From Girardinichthys multiradiatus (lineage: Eukaryota > Chordata > Actinopteri > Cyprinodontiformes > Goodeidae), in assembly GCF_021462225.1 (NCBI RefSeq), contig NC_061818.1, positions 14,295,276-14,359,275 on the forward strand: a stretch of DNA of 64,000 bases, read 5' to 3'. Both the position numbers and the translations under genes were made by a program. This document shows, in pieces, positions 36,841 through 48,874 of the stretch. The notes beneath the pieces are model-generated. The model worked only from the letters and a program-made list of their open reading frames with translations, was not told the origin of the DNA and searched no databases. Positions within the stretch are counted from its first letter, which is position 1. Every line of letters starts with the position of its first letter.

Positions 36841-37715
36841 TTTGTTTGTTAATTGTAAGTTTTAAGTTTAAACTCAGAAAACTTTACAAAATGGTCTCTA
36901 CAAGTCATGTTTCTATGAAAGAAAATTCTGAGGGTTTTAAAAACCCTGAATCTCAATATCCAAAATGGAATAAAACCGGTAGAACCAAGAACCATGATAG
37001 CTGAAGTAAAAGTACAGCATTTCAGACTACTTAGATCTGATTAAATATATCATGCACAACACTTTACAACCTCTCAAAGTGAAAATGTTTTTTTACAGTG
37101 TCTGAAAATGTAAGATTCAAAGACATACACTTGTATTGGCTTGTATTGCTAATACCTGTTAGCCTGGTCACTGAGAATACCAATAAATAAAATCTACTGG
37201 TTTTTGAACTTGAAACAGGAACACAGTTAAGTTTGGTTTGACATTATTTCAAAATCTAACTCTGGACTTCAGAGGTGAACGAAACAGTATATTTAGCCAT
37301 TAGTTATCTGCCCTGGTTCTCTGGTATACACTAATAATTTATACCTGTGGTATTTGTACCACAGTTTGAGAACTATAGCTCTAGGAGCTTAAAAAGCAGC
37401 AGAGGTTGGTGAGGTTATCAAATCCATTACAAAGTTATGCTGGGATAATAACTGACTAAATAAAAACTACACTCTGTAGCAGTGAAATATGTCAGAGATT
37501 TAAATGTAGAACTGATCAAAGCAGTCACTGCTAAGATCAGGACTCTGGATTAATCGTTGTAGAACTGCAGTTTAGTTATTTATATCCACATTTAAACCAC
37601 CTGGTCACTGTTCCTTATACAGTTGCTGTAATTATATGAATTTTTTGTTTTATGCAAAGATTATATAAAATTTTGGTTTTATACAATCTTTGTTGTTGGG
37701 TGCAAGAGATCCTAC
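36841..37715 (-). other. grin2b: Start of the intron downstream of the grin2b exon
   Basis: Follows the GTAGGA donor. The reading frame from the exon runs on only 21 codons into the intron before a stop, and the sequence turns AT-rich at once. Confidence 0.7.
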
Positions 37716-38309
37716 CTTGGCAGCCATGATCATTGAAGAGCCTCCTCGCACTCCAAGAATGGGAATGTGGGTTTGAGCTGAAATGAAGTCCAGAATCTGA
37801 GCGATGGCTTCCTGGTCTGTGTCATCCCCAAACACTACACCCTGCAGCCAGTGTTCCGTCATCAGGTCACAAATGCTCTTGATAATGCTTTTAGGGTCAG
37901 TCTCATTCATGGTCAGCACTTCCACGTTAGGAGCCATATGTAGAAAGTCCTCCTTCTCTCTGGCCCCTGCCAGTGCCACCTCACTGGAGTTGCCCACCAG
38001 TACGACAGCAATGCTTAGGCCACGTAGGATGTGAGGCAGTGCCATGTGGTGCGGAGGAGGCTGTGGGATGGGTATGTAGTGGCTGCCACCTCCACCACCT
38101 CCTCCGCCCTTTTCTCTCCGTGAGTGACAGGCTGAGGGTAAGTGGAGAAGACAGAGCAGCAGACAAAGAAGGGGCAGGCGTAAAGACGTGCCTGTGCTGT
38201 GATGAACTGATGAAGGTGGGGATGGATGATGAGTCCGAACTTTGGGGGAGAGGTGAGGCCCAGCATGTTGGCGAGGTGGGGAGGAGCTGCAGTGTCCACG
38301 GACAGGCAT
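37716..38309 (-). CDS. grin2b: First coding exon of NMDA receptor subunit GluN2B-like (partial gene)
   Basis: Encodes 198 residues of a glutamate-gated cation channel subunit acting at excitatory synapses: signal peptide and start of the extracellular amino-terminal domain (ATD). A hydrophobic Leu/Cys-rich segment lies at residues 43-57, a run of eight Gly at 68-75, and the ATD begins near 98 with IAVVLVG. The stretches NETDPKSI (135-142), [20 protein letters not shown] (161-180) and GGSSMIM (189-195) are GluN2 hallmarks. EVALAG plus EKEDF (110-121) favours GluN2B over 2A, 2C or 2D. The sequon at N135 and residues P139, Q171, I172 and F175 correspond to glycosylation and ifenprodil-pocket positions known in mammalian GluN2B. 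The ATG at 38307-38309 is the first in-frame Met in the exon. The exon ends in phase 0 at AAG, followed by GTAGGA (donor at 37715-37714). Odd: about 42 residues precede the hydrophobic segment, and the Gly run is unusual. Teleosts carry two grin2b paralogues; I cannot tell which this is. Later exons are not in the window. Confidence 0.9.
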
Positions 38310-38333
38310 AATGTAGTAGTGGAAGAGAAATAC
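38310..38333 (-). other. grin2b: 5' UTR part of the grin2b exon, downstream of the splice acceptor
   Basis: On the minus strand a pyrimidine-rich tract (about 38336-38375) ends in CAG, with AG at 38335-38334. This is a good acceptor 24 nt upstream of the ATG. In mammals the first coding GRIN2B exon also carries 5' UTR and is preceded by non-coding exons, which fits. The 24 nt hold no in-frame stop, so translation starting in an upstream exon cannot be excluded. Confidence 0.6.
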
Positions 38334-38949
38334 CTGGAAAGGCAAAAAATGAGCAGGGGGGGAAGTTAAAGAGAGCAGAGGATGATAAAGAGAATGAATC
38401 AGAAGTTAGTATACTGTCTTTAATGTGTGGAATATACTGAAGCAGACAGGCAACATGCATCATATATATCAGGTCTTATTTGTATGTGTTAAAAAAATGA
38501 AAAAGGAGTGACAGAAGACAAGGGAAACATTGTTTGAAAGTACCTTCATAAATCCAAGCAGTCATACTTGACATTTACAATTTAAAGTCACAATACAGGG
38601 AACAATAACAAGTGTGAATCAATAATTTATGCAGAATGTTGAGAATGAAAGTTATAGCACATATTAAAGATAAGACCCTTGTTTCTTGACTGGATGGGAG
38701 AACAGAAGGACACAAGGGAGGAAGCAAAGGAGCGAGCAAAAGAGGGAAGGGATGTGGAAAAAGATTAAGCAAGTGAGCGCAAATGACAGAAAGGGCAGAT
38801 GGAGGGAAAGACGACTAACTGCCAACTCAGGCTGACTGACAAACTGTCTGAAGCGAGATGAGTGACGCACCAACTGGAGACGCATACAAACTGACTGATG
38901 CTGAAACTAATTAAATGATTGAGGGTAGAGACACTCTGGACAATTCACA
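38334..38949 (-). other. grin2b: Intron or flank upstream of the grin2b exon
   Basis: Contains the acceptor pyrimidine tract (to about 38375). Beyond it the plus strand is purine-rich at about 38690-38820. No upstream exon identified. Confidence 0.55.
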
Positions 38950-39745
38950 ATGCTTTGGTATCTGCAGAAATACTCGGATGATTCTGCAGTTGTGGGGTGG
39001 ATCAGAGATGGAGAAGAAGCTGAGTACAGGAAGGTGGTGGACCGCTTTGTGGCATGGTGTGGAAACAATCATCTCATTTTGAACGTGACTAAAACAAAGG
39101 AGATGATTGTAGATTTTAAGAGAAACAGGAATAAGTCAAAAACTATTTCCATCATGGGAGAAGAAGTGGAGGTGGTGGAGGAGTATAAATACCTCGGTGT
39201 TCACCTGGACAACAGACTAGAGTGGAGATGCAACTGTGAAGCCATCTACAAGAAGGGACAGAGCAGACTGTACTTCTTGAGGAAGCTTAGGTCCTTTGGT
39301 GTTTGCAGCAAGATGCTGCATATCTTCTATAAGTCTGTTGTGGAGAGTGTGATCTCTTCTGCCATCATCTGCTGGAGAAGCAGCATCAGAGCCAGAGACT
39401 TAAAAAAAACTCAACAAGCTGATAAAAAAAGGCTGGCTGTGTTCTGGGGACTCCTCTGGAACCTCTGGAGATCATTGTGGAAAGACGGATTCTTCATAAA
39501 ATGAAGAACATTATGGAGAACCCTGAGCATCCTCTTCATGAGACTGTCCTACAACAACAGAGTGTCTTCAGTCAGAGGCTTCTTCAGATCTGCTGTAAGA
39601 CGGAGCGCTACAGGAGATCCTTCCTGACCACAGCCATCAGCATCTACAACAGCTCTTTGAAGAAACTCTCACAATGAGCTACAACAACATTTAATTTCCC
39701 TTTGGGATTAATAAAGTATTTTTGAATTGAAATGAATTGAATTGT
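38950..39745 (+). pseudogene. 5'-truncated LINE (CR1/L2/Rex1 group) reverse-transcriptase fragment
   Basis: It begins at the RT active-site block (KYSDDSAVVG) and runs through the RT thumb and C-terminal region (NVTKTKEMIVDFKR, VEEYKYLGVHLDN, SRLYFLRKLRSFGVCSKM, FYKSVVESVISSAI). A frameshift near 39415-39470 in A-rich sequence moves the frame, which continues (VERRILHKMKNIMENPEHPL) and ends at TGA near 39675. The 3' end has GGGATTAATAAAGTATT with AATAAA, then ATTGAA-type tandem repeats at 39725-39745. 5' truncation and a simple-repeat tail are typical of LINE insertion. The open stretch at 38950 has no native start. Confidence 0.85.
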
Positions 39746-40834
39746 ATGAAACCCGCCCTCTTCCTCCATCAGCCCCTGTTGGTCTAGTTTAACACTCTTC
39801 TGCTGTCCACCCCTCCCTCCTTTCTTACACCCCATTCGTTCCACTTGACCGTACCTTTCTCTCACTGACTGACTCCCTCTTTTTCAGTGCTTATTTAAAT
39901 TTTTTTTTTTTTATTTAGTTTTTTAATAATTTGGATGCAGATGGGTGACAGGGCCAGGTGAGACAATGAAAAGGGGGCAGAGCAAGAAGCTGTGGAGCAG
40001 GGGACCAGATCTTAACCCTGTAGAGTTGCCGAGTCAGTCATAGCCATTTTGAAGGGGTTCTGCTAGAGTACAGGGTCACAGGAACATTTGTAGGGGATAT
40101 GCTGTCCTCGTATAGCCAAAGCAAAAGCTCTGTTGGCATTTCCAACCCATATTTGAGCTTGTTCTCACTGTAGTGATCCCAACATGTGCTTTTCATGAAT
40201 AGAATCTCAGCATAGTTTGGGAAAGGAGATGTATGTTTTGGTAACCTCCGGGTGTTAGCTGATGATGTCATTCTGTCAGCCATGACCTTTATCGTGCACT
40301 GGAATGGTTTACAGCTAGGCATAAAGCAAGAAGCAGCATCTCTGTGTCCCAGAAACAAGAATTCGATCCAAAAAAAAGGTAAACTAGTCCTTCAAGGTTT
40401 ATGGTCATTTTCTGTCTTAAGTGGAGCAGTTTCTTCCTCGTCTCCAATAACGTGAATGCAGCTAGGGTCTATCATGATAAAGAAAAAGGAGAGCCATAAA
40501 GAAAAGCTCTCAATTTACTTTTCCCTCTCTGCTCTTACTCTCACATATTCTTATGAGATGTGGATGAATGCGATACTGGAAGAATGCGATCCCAGACAAG
40601 TGGCTTCCTCCTTGGGGAAAGTAGACTCAGACTCAGATATAAGGTAAGGCCCTGCCCCATCTATGGGAAACTCCAAGTAGACCCACTGCTCCTTCACATC
40701 AAAAAGGGTCATTTGAGGTGATTTTGCCATCTGATCAGGATACCTCCAGGTACTTCCTTTTGGAGGTTTGCTGGGTGCACCCCACTGGGAAGGGACCTGG
40801 GGGCCAGGAATATGCTGGAGGGACACTTAATTTA
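39746..40834. other. No gene recognised
   Basis: Contains a T-run at about 39899-39912. No conserved motif. Confidence 0.5.
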
Positions 40835-41180
40835 CTCTATATTGCCAAAGGTATTTGTCCATCTACTTTTACATGTACATGAGCTTTGAAGATGTCCTAT
40901 TCTTAATCTACAGTGTCCAATTTGTTGATGGACCAACCGCTGGCAGCAATAGCAACTTTAACTATTCTGTAAACACCTTCAATAAGGTTGAGCATAGTTA
41001 GATGAGAAAACTAGAAATGTAGCCTCAGCTCTAATTCATCACTAAGGTGTTCAAGAAGGTTGAGCACTGGACTCAAGTTTTTCCACACCAAACTTTATAC
41101 ACCTGCAGCCATGGAAGTGATTGTAACACCAACATTTATTGATTTTGCTGGTGTGACCCAGTACCTTTGGCAATATTGTG
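40835..41180. mobile_element. Tc1-derived MITE (346 bp)
   Basis: TA at 40833-40834 and 41181-41182. The ends are CTCTATATTGCCAAAGGTAT (left) and CACAATATTGCCAAAGGTAC (complement of right), imperfect inverted repeats. Internal pieces GCTCTAATTCATCACTAAGG and GTTGAGCACTGGACTCAAG, then ACACCTGCAGCCATGGAAGT, come from a known type of Tc1 element, but the transposase is deleted. Confidence 0.8.
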
Positions 41181-41182
41181 TA

Positions 41183-43151
41183 CCTTCTGGTCTGAAACAC
41201 ATTGGTATTTTCCCCAGTTGAGCTGGAAATTGCTGCTAGGAAAATGGTTGTATGGGTTTTCCTCCTGGCCCTGTTACTCCCGTGACAAATTTCAAATAAG
41301 TGGTACGATGCATAGATGGATGGATGGAAAAGACTATAAACATTGGTAGGAACCCTGATGGAGACAAAAAGGTGCACCTGAAGACGAAGCACTCTTAGAA
41401 GAATGTTTGTTACTGTATGTTTACATCTGACTGAGTGGGAGGGCATCTGTACCCCTGAGCTTATCCGCACGTAGTCAGAGTGGGTGTAGATGGAAGAGAT
41501 GTTTGCCTAACTTTCGTGGGCAGATGATACCAGGGAAGATGTGGATGTTGCTGCTCATAAACTTGAGCAGCGCATTGTGGGTCTAACTCGCAAATGAATG
41601 TAGCCAAATAGGCAGATGGAAGTTACAAAAAACACAGACAATATCCACCGAGTGAAGCTGACAGCTGATAAGACAGGGAATGACAAAGAGGGAGGAAAAA
41701 GCAAAAAGAAGATTGAGGGAGGGATAAAGGGATGCGTGCGGAGATGACAGAACAACTACTTTGGGGAAAACTAATTGCTGGAGGTTCGTCAGCTCTAATT
41801 ACAGGTCCCTGTGTTAATATTCAATTGCACACCACTCTGCAGGAAGGATGGAGAGGCGGGAGGGAGATAAGGAGGGAGGGATAATAGGCGGCACAAGGAC
41901 ATGGAGTGGGGATAGGGGATAGGGGAGAGGAAAGCAACAAGAGAGAGGCTGCATAAAGTGGAGGACAGGAAGAAAAAAACGAAAAATTCAAAGAGAGGGA
42001 TGGAAGAAAAAAGGCAGCAACGAGAGTTACAGAGTGAGACAGAAAGAATGATTTGGCCTCTTTGAATCTGGACTTCACTGGCAGCACTCTGTTTCCATAG
42101 CAACAATTAAAATAGGCCTACATATACAGACACAGTTGATGGACACTGAGATATATACATGTGCACCGGCATTTGTATTAGGTACTGATCATGTAATGCA
42201 GCAATATAGTCTAGAGTGCACTCACTCTGCTGTGCATTGCTGAAGTGGATGTACTTAAACCAAAGTTTGCAACACACACACAAAGAAGTCAGACAGATTT
42301 TACAAATAAACAGACACAGAAATGGTGCTTTGCATGCATCTACTAATGGTAAAATGACCATGTTTTTCTACCTTGCTCTGCCTCACAAACAAGTACTCAG
42401 CACCCTGCCGCCACATACCCTCACTAGATGCAGCTAGTAAAAAAGTCCCACGATGACTGGAAGAATGTCTCATAAATGAACACAAAGGGAGTGTATTCAC
42501 CTGTACATTGCATAGTTGATGTTATGACACTAAATGACCCAATTTCCCCATCAGCCAGCCCCCCTTTATCGACAATTTGCCTCATTACCCACACAGTGCA
42601 CATAGAAGTCAAATCAGTTAAACACACAAACTGCAGATTGTTTTTACCAGCTGAAGACAACACAGGTAGCAGTGCTTATATGACCTTTAAAGTCTTTATT
42701 TAATTTAATTAACATTAATGCAACAATGATAAATATTGTACACTTTCATTTCATTTAATGTCATTTTCTAGTGGTTTATGCTGTAGAGAGAAATATTGCA
42801 AAGTTTTAACCAAACAGTAGGTAAAACATTCTAACCAATAGTTTTTAGTTATAGAAGAAACTAGGAGCTTTATGATGCTCCGCATTCAGAACCATGTAGC
42901 TAGGTATGTTCTCCAATAATTTGAATGGTGATTGTTCTACTGACTGTGCAGTCCCATTGCTGTTACAGGTTCCAGTTTCAGGAATGTCCAATGATAATGA
43001 TGTAAACATACCCCAAATAGAATCCTTTATGTATTTCTTTTTCATTCTAGTCAGCAACACACCCTTTTGACTAGATATAAGGACCAAATACATGTAATGT
43101 AAGCACTAAAAAGGCACAACATTCATCAAAGATTATTTATTGAATATTTTC
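41183..43151. other. No gene recognised
   Basis: Unassigned apart from the purine-rich tract at 41820-42060. Confidence 0.5.
41820..42060. repeat. Purine-rich tract
   Basis: About 240 bp are strongly biased to A and G on the plus strand (repeated GGAGGGA, GGGGATAG). Nothing coding is visible. Confidence 0.6.
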
Positions 43152-43185
43152 TGGCAATGTCTAAAAGTGTTTTTAGACATTGCCA
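43152..43185. repeat. Perfect hairpin, 15-bp stem, 4-nt loop
   Basis: TGGCAATGTCTAAAA, loop GTGT, then the exact complement. A second small hairpin (AACTGTGA, loop, TCACAGTT) follows immediately. Confidence 0.8.
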
Positions 43186-43565
43186 ACTGTGATTTTTGTC
43201 ACAGTTTTGTCCCAATTTTTCAGGTTTCAATGTAAATTGAGGAGCCTTAATTAACCCATAAGTTCAACATTTAAAATGTTTTAACTGTCTTCTCCACTTG
43301 ATGGAATAGGAAAGGGTAAGATGTTAAAACTGTGCTGTATAATAATGTTAATGTTAGTCGGTTGTGTAAATGACTTTAGTTCACTCTAGGTAGTTTGTTC
43401 ACTAAACAATAACATTAGTCTTTAACTCACTAGGAGTTAGCAGAAGCTAGTGCTGGTAATGTTCAACATTCACACTTTGACCAAAGAAAGCATCATCAAG
43501 TCACTATATTGAGGCAATATTTTGTGTGGTGTTGTATATTGCGTCTGAATTCGGGTCTGCATGAC

Positions 43566-43775
43566 AGGGAAGTTGTCAGCACTTTTAACGTAAAGCAAGA
43601 AAGTCCTGGATTGAAATCCAGGTTACTTTGGGTTTCTCCCACAGTCTCATAACATAAAAGTTAGGTTAATTGACCGCACTACTTTAATCCTAGGTGTGAG
43701 TTTTTACATGGTTATTTGTCTTGTCATGGACTGCCGATCTTTCCTCTGTTGCCCAATGGTCACTGAACGTCCAGC
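43566..43775 (+). repeat. Old tRNA-derived SINE, plus strand
   Basis: Degraded copy of the repeat at 28518 in the opposite orientation: AAAGTCCTGGATTGAAATCC (B box region), CTCCCACAGTCTCATAACAT, TTAGGTTAATTGACC, TAGGTGTGAGTTTTTACATG, GTCATGGACTGCCGATC. The A box is no longer clear. Confidence 0.55.
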
Positions 43776-44796
43776 CATGATCCTGCACCATTAAAGCAGC
43801 TGAAGAAATTGGTTGGATCAGTCCATGTTTGACCCAATACACAATATTTTATAATAGCAAAATAACCCAATTGGGGTGCTTTCACCCCATCAGCTTTTAG
43901 TCTGTATATGTGTCCTATTTACACGAGAGAGGGGAAGAGTAGTTAGAGGCAGGCCATCTATCTGGGGTTACACTAGTCCTACTTATACTAATTTATTTTC
44001 CAAATTTCCCAGAAGAAGCCTGTTCTCATGTCCAATATGATGTGCAATTGTTAAACTAACAATATTGTTAGGAAAAACCTAGTGTACGAATACAATTTCA
44101 CACCATTCACAAACACTAAGACAGAAATTTTCCTTCTGGAACTGAGATGGGTCTGACAAAGATGATGGACTTAAACCATTAGGCAGCTGCAATTTTTCAT
44201 ACAAACGTATTGGGAACAAAAAGGTAGATATTAAAGAAATATTCCAGCCAAGAGAACAGTGACATCAGTAAACACAAAAATTATTTTCAGAACATGCAAA
44301 AACAGTGTTTAGTCAAAAACTCATCTAATTCGAAACAATCTAAAAACACATTATTGATTTATTATGATGGGTGAGTTTTAAAGGCACTGTGAAATGATGT
44401 AAAACAAAACAGTGAGCACCTCCTACAACAGCTACTGTAGTTGCCAGTGGTGGACTTAGTCATAACAGAGACCAAGGCAATATATAGACTTGGGGCCCTT
44501 CACTTCCCTTCTTTGTCTCATTTTTCCCCTTATTTCACTAAGAGCTACTTTCAGCTTATTGTTTCTTAGTTTATCTAAATAAATTCACTGTTACAATCTC
44601 AAAATGTATGTAAGAGCAAAACTTGATATTTGATATACAGTATAGCTGTGGATATTTGTAGTTTATCTGCATACAGTCAGTTCCTGATGCTGGTAGATGG
44701 TGTGACTTCTGCTATTTTAACTTTTACTTGGTAAAGGCTAAGGAGATCCTAGCTCACCATTAAAAGCACAATATGCACATGTTCTTAATGATGAAA
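43776..44796. other. No gene recognised
   Basis: Intron-like sequence with no recognisable motif. Confidence 0.5.
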
Positions 44797-44798
44797 TA

Positions 44799-46408
44799 CA
44801 GGTCCTTCTCAAAATATTAGCATATTGTGATAAAGTTCATTATTTTCCATAATGTCATGATGAAAATTTAACATTCATATATTTTAGATTCATTGCACAC
44901 TAACTGAAATATTTCAGGTCTTTTATTGTCTTAATACGGATGATTTTGGCATACAGCTCATGAAAACCCAAAATTCCTATCTCACAAAATTAGCATATCA
45001 TTAAAAGGGTCTCTAAATGAGCTATGAACCTAATCATCTGAATCAACGAGTTAATTCTAAACACCTGCAAAAGATTCCTGGGGCCTTTAAAACTCCCAGC
45101 CTGGCTCATCACTCAAAACCCCAATTATGGGTAAGACTGCCGACCTGACTGCTGTCCAGAAGGCCACTATTGACACCCTCAAGCAAGAGGGTAAGACACA
45201 GAAAGAAATTTCTGAACGAATAGGCTGTTCCCAGAGTGCTGTATCAAGGCACCTCAGTGGGAAGTCTGTGGGAAGGAAAAAGTGTGGCAGAAAACGCTGC
45301 AAAACGAGAAGAGGTGACCGGACCCTGAGGAAGATTGTGGAGAAGGGCCGATTCCAGACCTTGGGGGACCTGCGGAAGCAGTGGACTGAGTCTGGAGTAG
45401 AAACATCCAGAGCCACCGTGCACAGGCATGTGCAGGAAATGGGCTACAGGTGCCGCATTCCCCAGGTCAAGCCACTTTTGAACCAGAAACAGCGGCAGAA
45501 GCGCCTGACCTGGGCTACAGAGAAGCAGCACTGGACTGTTGCTCAGTGGTCCAAAGTACTTTTTTCAGATGAAAGCAAATTCTGCATGTCATTCGGAAAT
45601 CAAGGTGCCAGAGTCTGGAGGAAGACTGGGGAGAAGGAAATGCCAAAATGCCAGAAGTCCAGTGTCAAGTGCCCACAGTCAGTGATGGTCTGGGGTGCCG
45701 TGTCAGCTGCTGGTGTTGGTCCACTGTGTTTTATCAAGGGCAGGGTCAATGCAGCTAGCTATCAGGAGATTTTGGAGCACTTCATGCTTCCATCTGCCGA
45801 AAAGCTTTATGGAGATGAAGATTTCATTTTTCAGCACGACCTGGCACCTGCTCACAGTGCCAAAACCACTGGTAAATGGTTTACTGACCATGGTATCACT
45901 GTGCTCAATTGGCCTGCCAACTCTCCTGACCTGAACCCCATAGAGAATCTGTGGGATATTGTGAAGAGAACTTTGAGAGACTCAAGACCCAACACTCTGG
46001 ATGAGCTAAAGGCCGCTATCGAAGCATCCTGGGCCTCCATAAGACCTCAGCAGTGCCACAGGCTGATTGCCTCCATGCCACGCCGCATTGAAGCAGTCAT
46101 TTCTGCCAAAGGATTCCCGACCAAGTATTGAGTGCATAACTGTACATGATTATTTGAAGGTTGACGTTTTTTGTATTAAAAACACTTTTCTTTTATTGGT
46201 CGGATGAAATATGCTAATTTTGTGAGATAGGAATTTTGGGTTTTCATGAGCTGTATGCCAAAATCATCCGTATTAAGACAATAAAAGACCTGAAATATTT
46301 CAGTTAGTGTGCAATGAATCTAAAATATATGAATGTTAAATTTTCATCATTACATTGTTGAAAATAATTAACTTTATCACAATATGCTAATATTTTGAGA
46401 AGGACCTG
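44799..46408 (+). mobile_element. Intact-looking Tc1 (DD34E) transposon
   Basis: 1610 bp with TA at 44797-44798 and 46409-46410. The inverted repeats (44799 to about 45004, and about 46203 to 46408) begin CAGGTCCTTCTC and match over about 205 bp with few differences. It contains a single uninterrupted transposase gene. The close match to the copy at 8830 suggests recent movement of this family. Confidence 0.95.
45127..46131 (+). CDS. Tc1 transposase, DD34E, complete
   Basis: 334 codons from ATG to TGA, a usual length for Tc1 transposases. N-terminal helix-turn-helix at about 8-45 (TAVQKATIDTLKQEGKTQKE onward, then GCSQSAVSRHL), a basic GRKKCGRKR nuclear-localisation and linker stretch at 49-57, and a second helix-turn-helix at about 65-115. 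Catalytic triad D148 (SDESKF), D238 (FQHDLAPAH) and E273 (SPDLNPIEN), with 34 residues between the last two. A glycine-rich patch typical of the family is represented by QSVMVWGAVSAAG at 184-196. It should excise and reinsert the element at TA. No lesion is visible, so it may encode an active enzyme. The product would work in the nucleus on the ~205-bp inverted repeats. Confidence 0.93.
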   Translation: MGKTADLTAVQKATIDTLKQEGKTQKEISERIGCSQSAVSRHLSGKSVGRKKCGRKRCKTRRGDRTLRKIVEKGRFQTLGDLRKQWTESGVETSRATVHRHVQEMGYRCRIPQVKPLLNQKQRQKRLTWATEKQHWTVAQWSKVLFSDESKFCMSFGNQGARVWRKTGEKEMPKCQKSSVKCPQSVMVWGAVSAAGVGPLCFIKGRVNAASYQEILEHFMLPSAEKLYGDEDFIFQHDLAPAHSAKTTGKWFTDHGITVLNWPANSPDLNPIENLWDIVKRTLRDSRPNTLDELKAAIEASWASIRPQQCHRLIASMPRRIEAVISAKGFPTKY

Positions 46409-46410
46409 TA

Positions 46411-47992
<1,582 letters not shown>

Positions 47993-47994
47993 TA

Positions 47995-48874
47995 TTCGTT
48001 GGCAAATGGGAGAATTAAGTGAGGAAAAAAATCATTTGGATTTCAAATAACAGTGGGCTGCCAGTTGAACAGAGGATGTTTTCAAGAACAATTATCAGTA
48101 TATCAGAGCCTGAAAACTTGAAAATCTTTACAGTGTAAAAAATTTATACACTGCTTTTCAAAGCATCTAAGTAGTTTTTAAACATTCTTTTCTGACACAG
48201 AAAGAGCCATTGGAGCTACACCTCTCTGAAACAAAAAAGCACCACAATATGCATAATGTCATCAGGAACTGTGGACTGCCTAATGTAAATAGAAAAAGTT
48301 GTTTTCTTGACAAATCGAATGTGTGGCAACTTATTGGCAGCCCCATAGACCCTGTGTAGAAAAAGTAGATTAGATTAATGAAAGCAAGTAGGGCAGACCT
48401 CTTCATTCAGCAATAACTGTCTTTCTGTGAAAAACACTTTTTGCCCCTCCAACATGAAACAAAAAGCTTTGGCTTCAAAGAATATGACCACACAAGACTG
48501 AAGGATGGGAGACAACATAATTTATGCTATAAACAGGTAGTTCTAGCAGAGCTATTAGCCAGGCCAGTGAAGTGTTATTTGCGAGGATAAACCTTCTCAA
48601 TTAAAAAAATGCTTTGTTTGATTGTGATTTTTTATTTTACATGTCCACTATTATTTCACAATGGCTGCTGAAGTCCACAAACTTCAATAATGAGCTGCAG
48701 CAGCCACATGTTCCTTCAGTGTCTGAGTCAAATGAACAGATTACATATCAGGATTTCAACTTCCCTCCTGACCTCCACATTTGCAGCATTAACTTGAAGT
48801 GACATAATGTTTTGAGTAAAATAACTGTAGATAGACTTACAAAGTTTCCGTTTTGTGACCGATGGTGTCCTGAT
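47995..48874. other. No gene recognised
   Basis: Unassigned. ACATAATGTTTT near 48802 also occurs beyond the LINE 5' end at about 52259. Confidence 0.5.

Noticed and set aside
37650..38345. Longer frame of the grin2b exon starting at 38345 and running to 37650
   Set aside because: Its first codon is TTG, upstream of the splice acceptor at 38334-38335, and its last 21 codons lie past the GT donor at 37715-37714.
37804..38463. Other open frames over the grin2b exon, on both strands
   Set aside because: Shadows of the conserved exon in other frames, with no motif of their own.
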